From: JALOOX01 sp964557955
GTDB lineage: Bacteria > Desulfobacterota > Syntrophobacteria > Syntrophobacterales > Syntrophobacteraceae
Assembly: GCA_964557955.1 (NCBI GenBank)
Contig: CAZLCS010000001.1
Location: 186,001-250,000, forward strand
Length of the DNA stretch: 64,000 nucleotides
Direction of reading: 5' to 3'
Shown here piece after piece: positions 9,829-18,946 of this stretch (position 1 is its first letter; each line of letters begins with the position of its first letter). The notes under the pieces were generated by a model. The model ran no database searches and was not told the origin of the DNA. It saw only the letters and a list, made by a program, of their open reading frames with translations. Position numbers and translations under genes: made by a program.

Positions 9829-10905
9829 TCAAAGAATCAACATCGCATCTCCATAGCTGAAAAAACGGTATCCTTTCCGGATGGCATCGCCGTAGGCGCC
9901 CAGGATTGCATCTCGTCCCGCAAAAGCCGAAACCAGAAGAAGCAGCGATGACCGAGGAAGGTGGAAATTGGTGATCATGCCGCTCACGACATTGAATGGA
10001 CACCCGGGGTAAATGAAATGATCGCAGAGGCCGGCATGGGGACCAACGGCTCCGGTGAGGCTGAAAACCCACTCCAGGGTACGCACCACCGTCGTGCCGA
10101 CGGCAATGATTCGGCGCTTTTCTTTCCGCGCAGCCTCGATCCGATGAGCGGCCAAGTCGTCAAGACGGACGAATTCACTGTGCATCTTGTGGTGTCTCAC
10201 GTCCTCGGATCGAATGGGCGAGAAGGTGCCGTATCCCACGTGAAGCGTCACGGCGACCCTTTCGACGCCCCGATGTGCCAGGGAATCCAGCAGGGAAGGA
10301 GTGAAATGAAGTCCGGCAGTGGGCGCCGCCACTGCACCGGGGCGGCAGGCATAAACTGTTTGGTAGCTGGCGCGGTCATCCAGTTGTGCGGTGCGGGCTT
10401 CAGGGCGGACATAGGGGGGGAGTGGTGTTTGCCCCAGTCTGTTCAGCAGATCCAGGAGACCCTCGGAGGTCGGAAAGAGAACTTGAGCCCTCCCGTCCAC
10501 GACGGAACTGAGTATTGTGAGGGACAGGGAGCCATCCAGCAAGATCCTGCTGCCTGCTCGCGGAGGTTTTGAGGCTTTGAGCAGGCATTGATATCCTTCC
10601 TTCGCTGCCGCTACAGGATCTTTATAGGGATCCAGCACCAGGAGCTCGACCTTGCCTCCAGTTTCCTTGATGCCATGCAGCCTTGCAGGAACAACCTGTG
10701 TGTCGTTGACCACCAGGAGGTCTCCTGACCGAAAATGATCAACAACATCCTTGAACGTGAGATGCTCGATCCGCCCGCTGGATCGCTCCAGAACCAACAG
10801 CCGCGAAGCTTCACGTCGCTCGCAAGGGAAGTGGGCGATCAGATCCTCGGGAAGCAGGTAATCGTAGTGCTCCAGTCGATAACTTTCGGTGGATTCATCG
10901 GCCAT
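9829..10905 (-). CDS. queA: S-adenosylmethionine:tRNA ribosyltransferase-isomerase
   Basis: QueA transfers and isomerises the ribosyl moiety of SAM onto preQ1 in tRNA, making epoxyqueuosine, directly after the Tgt step. The 358-residue product matches the usual length. Family signatures seen are DYLLPEDLIAHFPCERREAS at the N-terminus, LLVVNDTQVVPARL, AAPTAGLHFT and GMITNFHLPRSSLLLLVSAF. The first 11 bases overlap the end of the DUF2065 gene, and tgt lies immediately downstream, so the three probably form one transcript. Confidence 0.97.
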   Translation of the reverse strand: MADESTESYRLEHYDYLLPEDLIAHFPCERREASRLLVLERSSGRIEHLTFKDVVDHFRSGDLLVVNDTQVVPARLHGIKETGGKVELLVLDPYKDPVAAAKEGYQCLLKASKPPRAGSRILLDGSLSLTILSSVVDGRAQVLFPTSEGLLDLLNRLGQTPLPPYVRPEARTAQLDDRASYQTVYACRPGAVAAPTAGLHFTPSLLDSLAHRGVERVAVTLHVGYGTFSPIRSEDVRHHKMHSEFVRLDDLAAHRIEAARKEKRRIIAVGTTVVRTLEWVFSLTGAVGPHAGLCDHFIYPGCPFNVVSGMITNFHLPRSSLLLLVSAFAGRDAILGAYGDAIRKGYRFFSYGDAMLIL

Positions 10906-11092
10906 GGCGTCCCCAATAGACCAGCAGAAGGCCGAGGATCATCATGGAAGCTCCCAGTATCCTCAGGTTCCTGCTTTCCATGGAAACGACTTTCCGCAGC
11001 CAGCTCTTGAGTTGATCGGGGGCGGCCATATAGGGCAGACCCTCGAAAAAACAGATGAGACCGAGAACTGTCAGCCAGTAGCTTTTTGACAT
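10895..11092 (-). CDS. DUF2065 small inner-membrane protein
   Basis: A 65-residue protein with two hydrophobic helices (about residues 6-24 and 44-60). The intervening loop and the LRILGASMMILGLLLVYW ending resemble DUF2065 proteins, whose role is unknown. The ATG follows AGAGGTG at good spacing. Its 3' end overlaps queA, suggesting co-expression with the queuosine genes; a functional link to tRNA modification is not implied by the family. Confidence 0.75.
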   Translation of the reverse strand: MSKSYWLTVLGLICFFEGLPYMAAPDQLKSWLRKVVSMESRNLRILGASMMILGLLLVYWGRHGR

Positions 11093-11283
11093 CTTGGCAC
11101 CTCTGAGAGATGATCAGCTTCCCATTCACGACGCGATGCCCTAACATATTTTGTGTTGGATGCAAAGGAATCAGACAGAGGTTTGAGTGAGGTTGACGTC
11201 CAGGGAGACGGTGGGATGGTGCGGAGGGGAGCCCTCCTGTGAGACTCTCAATGGAGCGCTGAGGGAGGATTCAGGAGATCGTC

Positions 11284-12414
11284 ATGCCTTTGAGTTGGGT
11301 TGAGATCGATCTGGCCGCTTTACGACACAACTTTCGGGAAGCGGATCGCCGCCTGGACGGGCGGACGTTCATCGTGGGAGTCGTCAAGTCCGATGCCTAC
11401 GGTCACGGTATGGTGCCGGTTTCACGGGAGATTGTGGCATGCGGGGCGCGCTTTCTGGCCGTGAGCAAGTATTGGGAGGCTCGAGAACTGCGTGCAAGCG
11501 GCATTCGTGTTCCCGTGCTTGTATTGTTGGGTTTGGAGCCCGAGGATGTAGACGAAGCGCTTCACCAGGATGTCCGGCCGGTGCTGTTCAGACTCGACCA
11601 TGCCCGTATGGTCCACAGCGCCGCGATGCGCGCAGGCCGAAAGGCGAAGGTTCATGTGAAGGTGGACACCGGTATGGGGCGTTTGGGAGTCCCGGTGGAT
11701 GACTTGCCGGCGTTTATTGATGAAACCGTTATGCTCGATCGACTCGAAATCGAAGGCGTGATCTCACACTTTGCGGTCGCCGACGAGTCCGACAAATCGT
11801 ACAGTGATGACCAGGTGAAGTGCTTTGAATCGGTTTTGCAGGCGTTCCATCAGCGGGGAATTGAGGTTCAATACGCCCACATATCGAACAGTGCGGGTTT
11901 GCTCGATTTGCCACATGCTCACTTTCAGCTGGTTCGCCCCGGAATCATGCTGTATGGGGCTCAACCGTCTTTCGAACTTCTGCGGCCTGCAGATCTTAAG
12001 CCCGTGATGACTTTCAAGTCCAGGATCCTCCAGCTCAAATCGTTGCCGGCGGGGCGTCCCGTTGGCTATGGCAGAACCTACGTGACTCGAGTGGACTCGC
12101 GTGTGGCAACGATTCCCGTGGGCTACGATGACGGCTACTCGAGGATGCTTTCCAACCGTGGGGTCGTCCTGATTCGAGGAGTCAGGGCTCCGGTTGTGGG
12201 TCGCGTCTCCATGAACATGATTACTGTAGATGTGACTCATATCCCGAATGCCGAGCAAGATGATGAGGTGGTCCTGCTGGGGCGCCAGGGCGATGACCGG
12301 ATCACGGCCGAGGAGTTGGCAGACCTTTGCGGCACTATCAGCTATGAAATATTTTGCAGCATCGGAAAACATCACCACAAGTTGTTCGTCAATGGCACAG
12401 GTGACAAAGACTGA
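11284..12414 (+). CDS. alr: Alanine racemase
   Basis: This PLP enzyme interconverts L- and D-alanine for peptidoglycan. The PLP lysine lies in VVKSDAYGHG (about residues 36-45), the catalytic tyrosine in PVGYDDGYSR (about 279-288), and the conserved VGRVSMNMITVDVT follows. The length of 376 residues is normal. The start is the ATG after AGGAG at 11272-11276. It leads a plus-strand run of genes for amino-acid and peptide metabolism that reaches pepA. Confidence 0.96.
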   Translation: MPLSWVEIDLAALRHNFREADRRLDGRTFIVGVVKSDAYGHGMVPVSREIVACGARFLAVSKYWEARELRASGIRVPVLVLLGLEPEDVDEALHQDVRPVLFRLDHARMVHSAAMRAGRKAKVHVKVDTGMGRLGVPVDDLPAFIDETVMLDRLEIEGVISHFAVADESDKSYSDDQVKCFESVLQAFHQRGIEVQYAHISNSAGLLDLPHAHFQLVRPGIMLYGAQPSFELLRPADLKPVMTFKSRILQLKSLPAGRPVGYGRTYVTRVDSRVATIPVGYDDGYSRMLSNRGVVLIRGVRAPVVGRVSMNMITVDVTHIPNAEQDDEVVLLGRQGDDRITAEELADLCGTISYEIFCSIGKHHHKLFVNGTGDKD

Positions 12415-12450
12415 AATGGACCAGGCCGTGGCGGTTTTTGGGAGGTATGC

Positions 12451-12738
12451 ATGGAGCGCGACGTGAAGAACACTCAGCCGGGTGGTGCGGACCGGGATCA
12501 CGATTTGCAGGCCGAGCGGCGAGAGGAGGATCGACGGCTCCGCATCCTGCGGCGTGCTGTCGATTACTCGCTCTGGCTCATCGCTCGGACCGACCTCTCC
12601 CTGGTCGAAGCGCGGAGACTGGCGGAGGGTGTCAGGGAACAGGCTCTTCATTTGTTCCCCGGAAAGGAAGATGCCTTCGATCTGATTTATGCCCCTCGTT
12701 TCAGAAGGGCCATTTCCGAGCGATTCAGGCTCCACTGA
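12451..12738 (+). CDS. Small charged hypothetical protein
   Basis: The 95-residue product is rich in Arg, Glu and Asp and probably helical, with no signal peptide, membrane segment or motif I recognise. The ATG follows GGGAGG at good spacing, and the gene sits 36 bases after alr and about 90 before the HD gene, so it is likely co-transcribed. A frame shifted by one base also stays open here, but it lacks a ribosome site. Confidence 0.6.
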   Translation: MERDVKNTQPGGADRDHDLQAERREEDRRLRILRRAVDYSLWLIARTDLSLVEARRLAEGVREQALHLFPGKEDAFDLIYAPRFRRAISERFRLH

Positions 12739-12825
12739 TGGGAAACCTGTGCAAGTGATTTCCGCATCGAGAGAATAAGGCTCACAGTTTGCTCTCAGAG
12801 AGGCTCTGAAGAAACGGGCCACACT

Positions 12826-13575
12826 ATGATGAATGAAGTGACATGCAGACTCCAGCGTGAAGCCGAGCGCATTGCCTCGAGGCACCGCGTACCGGAGTTC
12901 TATCTGCGGTTCAAGGCACCCATCGCCCTGGCTCGCCGCCTGTATTTTACCCACAGCGAGGTGGTCGCCCTTCGTGATCATGTCGCGCCTGTGCTTCAGG
13001 AGAGCCTGGGACACGGCCTCTTTCACAGCTCAAGGGTGGGCATCGATGCGGCCACGATCATCTGTGTGGAAATGGAAGCCGCTCACATTGAGCGTCCACG
13101 GATCGAACGGCTGATGGTGTTGGGCCTCATGGCCGGACTGCTCCATGATATATGTCGTGGCGAAGAGAATCACGCTGAAGCGGGAGCCATCGAAGCCAAG
13201 CACGTATTGCAGCGCTTTTCGCTCACGGACGATGAAATCCGATGCGTTTCTCGAGCCATTCGAAACCACGAAGCCTTCAAGATTCCCAAGGGCTCCCGAA
13301 GGCCCGCCTACCAGTTGCTGAGCGATTCGTTGTACGATGGCGACAAATTCCGTTGGGGGCGCGATACCTTCACGCATACCCTCTGGTGCATGATGAGCCA
13401 TCAGGGCTTGACGCCGCGCGAGTTGATTGAGAAATTCCCATGGGGCATGATGGGTATCGTCCGGATCCTTGACACCTTCAGGAGCACAACGGGCAAACAC
13501 TTCGGTCCGGAGATCATCGAAAACGGTGTCGCCATCGGGCGCGAAATCTATCGCTATCTCCTCCAGAACTTTTGA
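12826..13575 (+). CDS. HD-domain phosphohydrolase-like protein
   Basis: The 249-residue protein carries an HD-superfamily core: His in GLFHSSRVG (about residue 66), the HD pair in GLLHDICRGEENHAEAGA (about 106-123), and a later Asp in LSDSLYDGDKFRWGRD. HD proteins are metal-dependent phosphohydrolases acting on nucleotides or phosphodiesters; the substrate here is not evident. There is no signal peptide. The stop lies nine bases before the next ATG, so it is co-transcribed with the P1-family peptidase gene. Confidence 0.8.
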   Translation: MMNEVTCRLQREAERIASRHRVPEFYLRFKAPIALARRLYFTHSEVVALRDHVAPVLQESLGHGLFHSSRVGIDAATIICVEMEAAHIERPRIERLMVLGLMAGLLHDICRGEENHAEAGAIEAKHVLQRFSLTDDEIRCVSRAIRNHEAFKIPKGSRRPAYQLLSDSLYDGDKFRWGRDTFTHTLWCMMSHQGLTPRELIEKFPWGMMGIVRILDTFRSTTGKHFGPEIIENGVAIGREIYRYLLQNF

Positions 13576-13583
13576 AAGCACAC

Positions 13584-14564
13584 ATGAAAAACGATACCGT
13601 AACGGCTATCGAAGGGATTCGTGTGGGGCATGCAGCTCTTCCCGGCGTGCCGAGCGGCTGTACGGTGATTGTGCCCACAGGTGGCGCCATCGCCGGTGTG
13701 GACGTTCGCGGGGGGGCCCCCGCTACCTGCGGAACGGATACCCTCAATCCCCTCAACCTCGTTCATGAAGTCCACGCTCTGTTCTTTGCGGGAGGAAGCA
13801 CGTATGGCATGAGTGTGGCCGACGGGGTCAAGCGGTACCTGAGAGAGCGGAACATCGGCTTCAACACTGGCTATGGCCAGGTTCCCATCGTGGCTGGGGC
13901 CATGATCTTCGACCTGGGGTTGAATCGTTCAGACCGCTTTCCCGATGCGGAACTGGGCTACGAGGCCTGTGAAGTCGCCACCTCAGCTCCGGTGGAACAG
14001 GGGTGCTTCGGGGCGGGGCTCGGGGCGACCATTGGAAAGATCCACGGCATCGAAAGGGCCATGAAGGGCGGGTTGGGCTCCTCGTGCATCGAGGGCGCCT
14101 CGGGCCTCAAGGTTGGTGCGCTGATGGTGGTGAACGCTTTCGGCAACATCATCGACCCAGGAAACCGCGGCACGTTGGCCGGATGCAGAGAGGGCCCCGG
14201 GAGCCTGCAATTGGTGGATGCCGAACTGGAGTTGAGGCGCCTGACTCGTTTGCGTGGATTTTCCGACGGAAGGCACACCATCATCGGCGCTGTGGTCACG
14301 AACGCCAAGCTCACCAAGCGGGAGCTCACCAAGGTGGCGCAAATGGCCCACGACGGGCTCGCTCGTACCGTCAACCCTGCGCATACCCTTTATGATGGAG
14401 ATGCGATCTTTGCCTTGAGCTATGGGGCCATGATGTCGGTGGAGGTCACCATCATTGGGGCCCTGGCTGCACAGGCCACTGCGGATGCGGTCCTGAGGGC
14501 CGTTCGGAATGCCGTTCCTTTCGGCTCCATTCCAGCCTGCCGGAACCTGCCCGGAGAGCGATGA
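13584..14564 (+). CDS. P1-family (S58, DmpA-like) peptidase
   Basis: The protein is 326 residues from the ATG at 13584; an in-frame TTG at 13572 overlapping the previous stop is an alternative, and neither has a clear ribosome site. Family features include GIRVGHAALP at the N-terminus, FAGGSTYGMSVADGVKRYL and KVAQMAHDGLARTVNPAHT. These are self-processing N-terminal-nucleophile aminopeptidases or amidases. At the expected cleavage point I read GRHTIIGAV, where I recall Asn-Thr-Thr-Ile-Gly in many homologues, so the nucleophile Thr is kept but the residue before it is His. Cytoplasmic, and immediately upstream of glutamate dehydrogenase. Confidence 0.85.
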   Translation: MKNDTVTAIEGIRVGHAALPGVPSGCTVIVPTGGAIAGVDVRGGAPATCGTDTLNPLNLVHEVHALFFAGGSTYGMSVADGVKRYLRERNIGFNTGYGQVPIVAGAMIFDLGLNRSDRFPDAELGYEACEVATSAPVEQGCFGAGLGATIGKIHGIERAMKGGLGSSCIEGASGLKVGALMVVNAFGNIIDPGNRGTLAGCREGPGSLQLVDAELELRRLTRLRGFSDGRHTIIGAVVTNAKLTKRELTKVAQMAHDGLARTVNPAHTLYDGDAIFALSYGAMMSVEVTIIGALAAQATADAVLRAVRNAVPFGSIPACRNLPGER

Positions 14565-14576
14565 AGGATAACCCCA

Positions 14577-15827
14577 ATGGAAGAGAGCTTCAATCCATTC
14601 AAGATTGCGCAGCAGCAGCTGGACGAAGCCGCAGAGGCTCTGGGACTTGATCCCGCCACCCGCGAGCTTCTTCGGTGGCCGATGCACGAGATCAAGGTCA
14701 CCCTGCCCGTGCGCATGGATGACGGTTCAACCCGGATTTTCCATGGCTTTCGCGTACAGTACAATTCTGCCAGGGGACCTGCCAAAGGGGGTATTCGATG
14801 GCACCCTCAGGAAACCGTCGATACCGTCCGTGCGCTGGCTGCCTGGATGACCTGGAAGACTGCCGTTGTGGATATTCCCCTGGGCGGAGCCAAGGGAGGC
14901 GTGGTCTGCAATCCCAAGGAGCTTTCGGAAACGGAAAAGGAGCGGTTGGCCCGGGCCTACGTCCGCGCACTCGCACGCTCGGTGGGAGGAACACGCGATG
15001 TTCCTGCTCCGGACGTGTACACGACCCCCCAGATCATGGCCTGGATGATGGATGAGTACGAGACGGTCGTCGGGGAGCACCACCCGGGGGTAATCACGGG
15101 GAAGCCAGTCGCGCTGGGGGGCTCCCAGGGGCGCAGCGATGCGACCGCGCGGGGCGGCATCTATGTGACTCGGGAGGCTGCGGCTGCATATGGGATTGAC
15201 CTTTCAGGAGGCACGATGGCCGTGATGGGGTTCGGGAACGTCGGACAGCATGCGGCCCTCCTGGGCGAGGAAGTTCTGGGACTCAGGCTGGTTGCGGCTT
15301 CCGACTCCAAGGGAGGCGTCATCAATACGGAGGGTATCGACCCCGGGACGCTCATGGATTTCAAGCGAAAGACCGGCATGCTCAAAGGTTTTCCAGGTGC
15401 AGACTTCATCTCGAACGAGGAGCTGCTCGAGCTGGATGTGACCGTGCTCTTTCCGGCGGCCCTGGAGAACGTCATCACACGGGAAAATGCCGGGCGAATA
15501 CGATGCAGGATTTGCTGCGAGCTGGCCAATGGCCCCACAACCCCGGAGGCGGATGCAATCCTCTCAGAACGGGAGATCATAGTTCTACCGGATTTTCTCG
15601 CCAACGCGGGTGGGGTGACCGTGTCCTACTTCGAGCAGGTGCAGAACGCGTACAATCTCTACTGGGAGCTGCAGGAAGTGCATTGGCGCCTGGATAAGAA
15701 GATGACACGGGCCTTTGTCTCGGTGCACGAGATGAGTCAACGGAACGGCATTGGTCTGAGACAGGCGGCCTACCTCGTGGCGGTGGCCCGCGTGGCGGAG
15801 GCGTGCAAACTGCGCGGCTGGGTGTGA
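14577..15827 (+). CDS. gdhA: Glutamate dehydrogenase
   Basis: Catalyses reversible oxidative deamination of glutamate to 2-oxoglutarate. The 416-residue length is that of hexameric small GDHs. Seen are the substrate region GPAKGGIRWHP, the catalytic lysine in PLGGAKGGVVCNPKELSE, and the dinucleotide fold VMGFGNVGQHAA (about residues 215-226). The cofactor preference cannot be read with confidence. AAGGAT precedes the ATG, and only 12 bases separate it from the peptidase gene, with pepA about 95 bases downstream. This supports a role in peptide and amino-acid catabolism or nitrogen assimilation. Confidence 0.96.
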   Translation: MEESFNPFKIAQQQLDEAAEALGLDPATRELLRWPMHEIKVTLPVRMDDGSTRIFHGFRVQYNSARGPAKGGIRWHPQETVDTVRALAAWMTWKTAVVDIPLGGAKGGVVCNPKELSETEKERLARAYVRALARSVGGTRDVPAPDVYTTPQIMAWMMDEYETVVGEHHPGVITGKPVALGGSQGRSDATARGGIYVTREAAAAYGIDLSGGTMAVMGFGNVGQHAALLGEEVLGLRLVAASDSKGGVINTEGIDPGTLMDFKRKTGMLKGFPGADFISNEELLELDVTVLFPAALENVITRENAGRIRCRICCELANGPTTPEADAILSEREIIVLPDFLANAGGVTVSYFEQVQNAYNLYWELQEVHWRLDKKMTRAFVSVHEMSQRNGIGLRQAAYLVAVARVAEACKLRGWV

Positions 15828-15923
15828 GAGGACGGGCCACGCTCAGGGTTTGTGAATCCGTTTTGAAGCGGCTAACCCGGAGCTGAACTTCAGCAGTAGG
15901 GAAAGGCAAGGGAGGAGGTCCCC

Positions 15924-17438
15924 ATGCAGGTCAACTGGCTTCGAGGTCCCATGACAGGATGGGCGGGTGACGCAGTGGTTTTCTTTGCCTTTGAGAAGGC
16001 ATCGGACAGGCTTCCCGGCTTCAATCGATGGATCGAAAACAGAGCCAGATGCTTGCAGGATTCGGCTGCCTGGCTCGATTTCAAAGGCAAGCACCAACAG
16101 GTGGGGGTCTTCTTCAACCCGGAGGATGCCCAGGTGCCGCGCATCATTTGCCCGGGTCTGGGACCCATCGAGAAGTTCGAGATCGACAAGCTCCGGATGG
16201 CAATGGGCCTGGCTTTGCGCAAGTGCCGGGACATGCAGCTGGTTCGTGTCATCCTGCCCCTCACGGCCTTCGAGGGCCTTCCCGCAGATCCGGGGGAGTC
16301 CGTCAGGGAAGCTCTGGTTGGAGCACTATTGGGCCTCCATCGATATACGGGGTACAAAACGAGGGATGTTGACTCCAATGAGCTTCCGGAAGTCCTCCTC
16401 CTGGGGGACGAGCAAGACGGCCGGCTGGATCTGGACTCTCTGCCGAGCTACGCTGAAGCAGTGAATTCGGGAGTATGCCTGGCGAGGGACCTGGTTTCGG
16501 CTCCGGCCAACGTCGTGACACCCTCGTATCTCGCGCAAACGGCTCGCGAGATCTCCGAGAGGTACGGCTGTGGGTTGAAGATCCTCAAGTTTGAGGAAGC
16601 GCGGGCCATGGGCATGGGTGCTTTTACAGCCGTGGCCCAGGGAAGCCGGGAACCGTCGCGTTTCATCACGCTGGAACATTGCCCTCCCGGCACCGAGGAG
16701 GACCGGCCCCTGGTCTTCGTCGGAAAAGGAATCACCTTCGATACGGGTGGAATTTCCCTCAAGCCGAGCGAAAAGCTGGACTCCATGAAGCAGGACATGG
16801 CGGGCGCCGCTGCTGTTCTGGGGGCGTTTGAGGCCTTGGGGAGGCTGCAGCTGGGGCGGCGTGTGGTGGGCATCATGCCCTGCACGGAAAACATGCCCGA
16901 TGGACAGGCCTATAAACCGGGAGATGTCATTCGATCCCTTTCGGGACTTACCATTGAGATCATCAGTACAGATGCTGAGGGACGCATGATCCTTTGCGAT
17001 GCCCTTACTCACGCTCAAGAGTACAAACCTGCAGTGCTGATCGATGTGGCCACCCTCACAGGAGCGGCGATCATTGCTCTCGGCAACCAGGTGGCGGCGA
17101 TCATGGGCAATGACGAGCAGTTGATCCAGAAAGCCCAGAAGGTGGGCAACGGGGTGGGAGAGCGGTTCTGGCCGCTGCCGCTTTACGATTTCTACTTTGA
17201 AGGCATCAAGAGCGAAGTGGCGGATTTCAAAAATGTGGGTGAACGGGCGGCGGGCACCATCATCGGAGGCATTTTTTTGAAGCAGTTTGTCCCGGAAGAG
17301 ATTCCCTGGCTGCATCTGGATATCGCAGGAACCGCATGGACATCCAAGGACCTGTCCATCTGCACACAGGGTGGGACCGGTTTTGGCGTGCGGACTCTGC
17401 TGGAAGTGGCCCGCCAATGGGAGACCCTGCGGGACTGA
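15924..17438 (+). CDS. pepA: Leucyl aminopeptidase (M17)
   Basis: A 504-residue M17 aminopeptidase that removes N-terminal residues from peptides in the cytoplasm, using two metals. The catalytic domain has GKGITFDTGGISLKPSEKLD with the metal-binding Lys and Asp, an MKQDMAGAAAVLG segment, and the family signature STDAEGRM (about residue 351), where many homologues have NTDAEGRL. A strong site GGAGGAGG precedes the ATG. It closes the alr-gdhA-pepA gene run and converges with the response regulator. Confidence 0.95.
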   Translation: MQVNWLRGPMTGWAGDAVVFFAFEKASDRLPGFNRWIENRARCLQDSAAWLDFKGKHQQVGVFFNPEDAQVPRIICPGLGPIEKFEIDKLRMAMGLALRKCRDMQLVRVILPLTAFEGLPADPGESVREALVGALLGLHRYTGYKTRDVDSNELPEVLLLGDEQDGRLDLDSLPSYAEAVNSGVCLARDLVSAPANVVTPSYLAQTAREISERYGCGLKILKFEEARAMGMGAFTAVAQGSREPSRFITLEHCPPGTEEDRPLVFVGKGITFDTGGISLKPSEKLDSMKQDMAGAAAVLGAFEALGRLQLGRRVVGIMPCTENMPDGQAYKPGDVIRSLSGLTIEIISTDAEGRMILCDALTHAQEYKPAVLIDVATLTGAAIIALGNQVAAIMGNDEQLIQKAQKVGNGVGERFWPLPLYDFYFEGIKSEVADFKNVGERAAGTIIGGIFLKQFVPEEIPWLHLDIAGTAWTSKDLSICTQGGTGFGVRTLLEVARQWETLRD

Positions 17439-17545
17439 AGGGCCAGCGGTAGGAAGGCGGAGAACAGAGGAGCGGGGGCAAAATGTGGGAATCGGCGCCT
17501 CCATACTCGAAACCCGAAACCCGAACTTGGAAAGGCCGCAGGCGT

Positions 17546-18946
17546 CTATTCGTCTTCCGAGGCCAGACCGTACTTGAGGAGCCTGTAGCGGAATGATCGA
17601 AAGGTGATCCCCAGAAGCTCTGCAGCTTTCAGCTTCACACCGTGGGCCATCTGAAGGGCATTCTGAAGCATCTTGATCTCAAGGTCGGCCAGGAACTGAT
17701 CGAGATTGGTGGTCTCCATGGGGAGAGAAGGGAGAGCCCCAGACTGATTGCCATTCTGCGCCTTCCTCTTGTAGGCTGCCAGAGTCAGGCTTTCCGGCAG
17801 AACGATGCTCGAAGATTCCAGGGCCACACCCCGCTCGACGATGTTTTCAAGCTCGCGCACGTTTCCCGGGAAGTCGTAGTTGTTCAGCAGGTCCATGGCA
17901 TAGGAGGATATCTTGCGAATGTCCTTGCCAAACTCCTTGCGAAACTTGGCGAGGAAATGTTCAGCGAGTAGAGGGATGTCTCCGCGGCGTTCGCGAAGAG
18001 GCGGCAGTCGAATGGCCAGGACGTTGAGACGGTAGTAGAGATCCTCGCGGAAAGTGCTGTCAATAACCATCTGCTCCAGATCGCGGTTCGTGGCTGTGAT
18101 GATGCGCACATCCACCGGGATGTCCTCAGTACCTCCGATCATCTTGATGGTCTTTTCCTGGAGGAGCCTCAGAAGCTTCACCTGCAGGGAGAGGGATAGC
18201 TCCCCGATTTCATCCAGGAACAGGCTTCCTCCCTGGGCCGCCTCGACGAGGCCCTTTTTGTTGGCGGTGGCTCCGGTAAACGCTCCCTTCTTGAACCCAA
18301 AGAGCTCGCTCTCGATGAGCGTCTCGGGCACGCCTCCGCAATTGACCGCCACGAAAGGTTTGGTGCTCCGAGCACTCTGACGGTGGATCGCTTTGGCAAC
18401 GAGCTCCTTGCCGGTTCCGCTTTCCCCCGTGATCAGGACGTTGCTGCTGGTGGTGGCAACTCGGCCGATGAGCTCATAGACCTTGTGCATGGCCGAGCTC
18501 TCGCCGATGATGCACCCGAAATAGAGGGGCCCATCCTGGTCTACCGCACTGACCCCCGCGTCCTCCCGGCTTTCCAGTGCATTGCGGATGACTGTCCGCA
18601 TCTCGTCTAAGTTGAATGGCTTGGGCAGATAGTCGTAGGCCCCTTCCTTCATGGCAGAGACGGCCGTTTCGGCGTTGGCGTATGCCGATATGATGATCAC
18701 GATGGTTCCGGGGGATTTTGTCTTGCAGTGCTTCAGAACCGCCAAGCCATCCACCGGTTTCATCCGAATGTCGGTGATGACCAGGTCGTAAGTCTCGCGC
18801 TCGAAGAGCTCTATTGCTTCCGTGCCGTTTTCGGCGCATCGAACGTCGTAGCCGTCACTCTGGAGCATGATGTCAAGAAATTCACGCATGCTCGGTTCAT
18901 CATCGACGACCAGGATCTTCGCTTGGCTGGATTTGCAGTGACTCAT
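17546..18946 (-). CDS. Sigma-54-dependent response regulator (NtrC/PilR type)
   Basis: The order of domains is receiver (residues 10-120, LVVDDEP, phospho-acceptor in LVITDIRMKP, Lys in DYLPKPF), AAA+ activator domain (about 145-370) with Walker A TGESGTGKELVAKAIH, the sigma-54 contact GAFTGA and an arginine-rich region, then a C-terminal helix-turn-helix (AAELLGITFRSFRYRLLKYG). The tail resembles PilR, the activator of type IV pilin, although no pilus gene is nearby. Its ATG overlaps the pyrC stop as ATGA, so it is translationally coupled to pyrimidine synthesis. No cognate kinase is adjacent. Confidence 0.93.
   Translation of the reverse strand: MSHCKSSQAKILVVDDEPSMREFLDIMLQSDGYDVRCAENGTEAIELFERETYDLVITDIRMKPVDGLAVLKHCKTKSPGTIVIIISAYANAETAVSAMKEGAYDYLPKPFNLDEMRTVIRNALESREDAGVSAVDQDGPLYFGCIIGESSAMHKVYELIGRVATTSSNVLITGESGTGKELVAKAIHRQSARSTKPFVAVNCGGVPETLIESELFGFKKGAFTGATANKKGLVEAAQGGSLFLDEIGELSLSLQVKLLRLLQEKTIKMIGGTEDIPVDVRIITATNRDLEQMVIDSTFREDLYYRLNVLAIRLPPLRERRGDIPLLAEHFLAKFRKEFGKDIRKISSYAMDLLNNYDFPGNVRELENIVERGVALESSSIVLPESLTLAAYKRKAQNGNQSGALPSLPMETTNLDQFLADLEIKMLQNALQMAHGVKLKAAELLGITFRSFRYRLLKYGLASEDE

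Noticed and set aside
11764..13026. Open frame of 420 codons on the minus strand
   Set aside because: It is antisense to alr, the small gene and the HD gene, all of which have ribosome sites; translation shows no family pattern.
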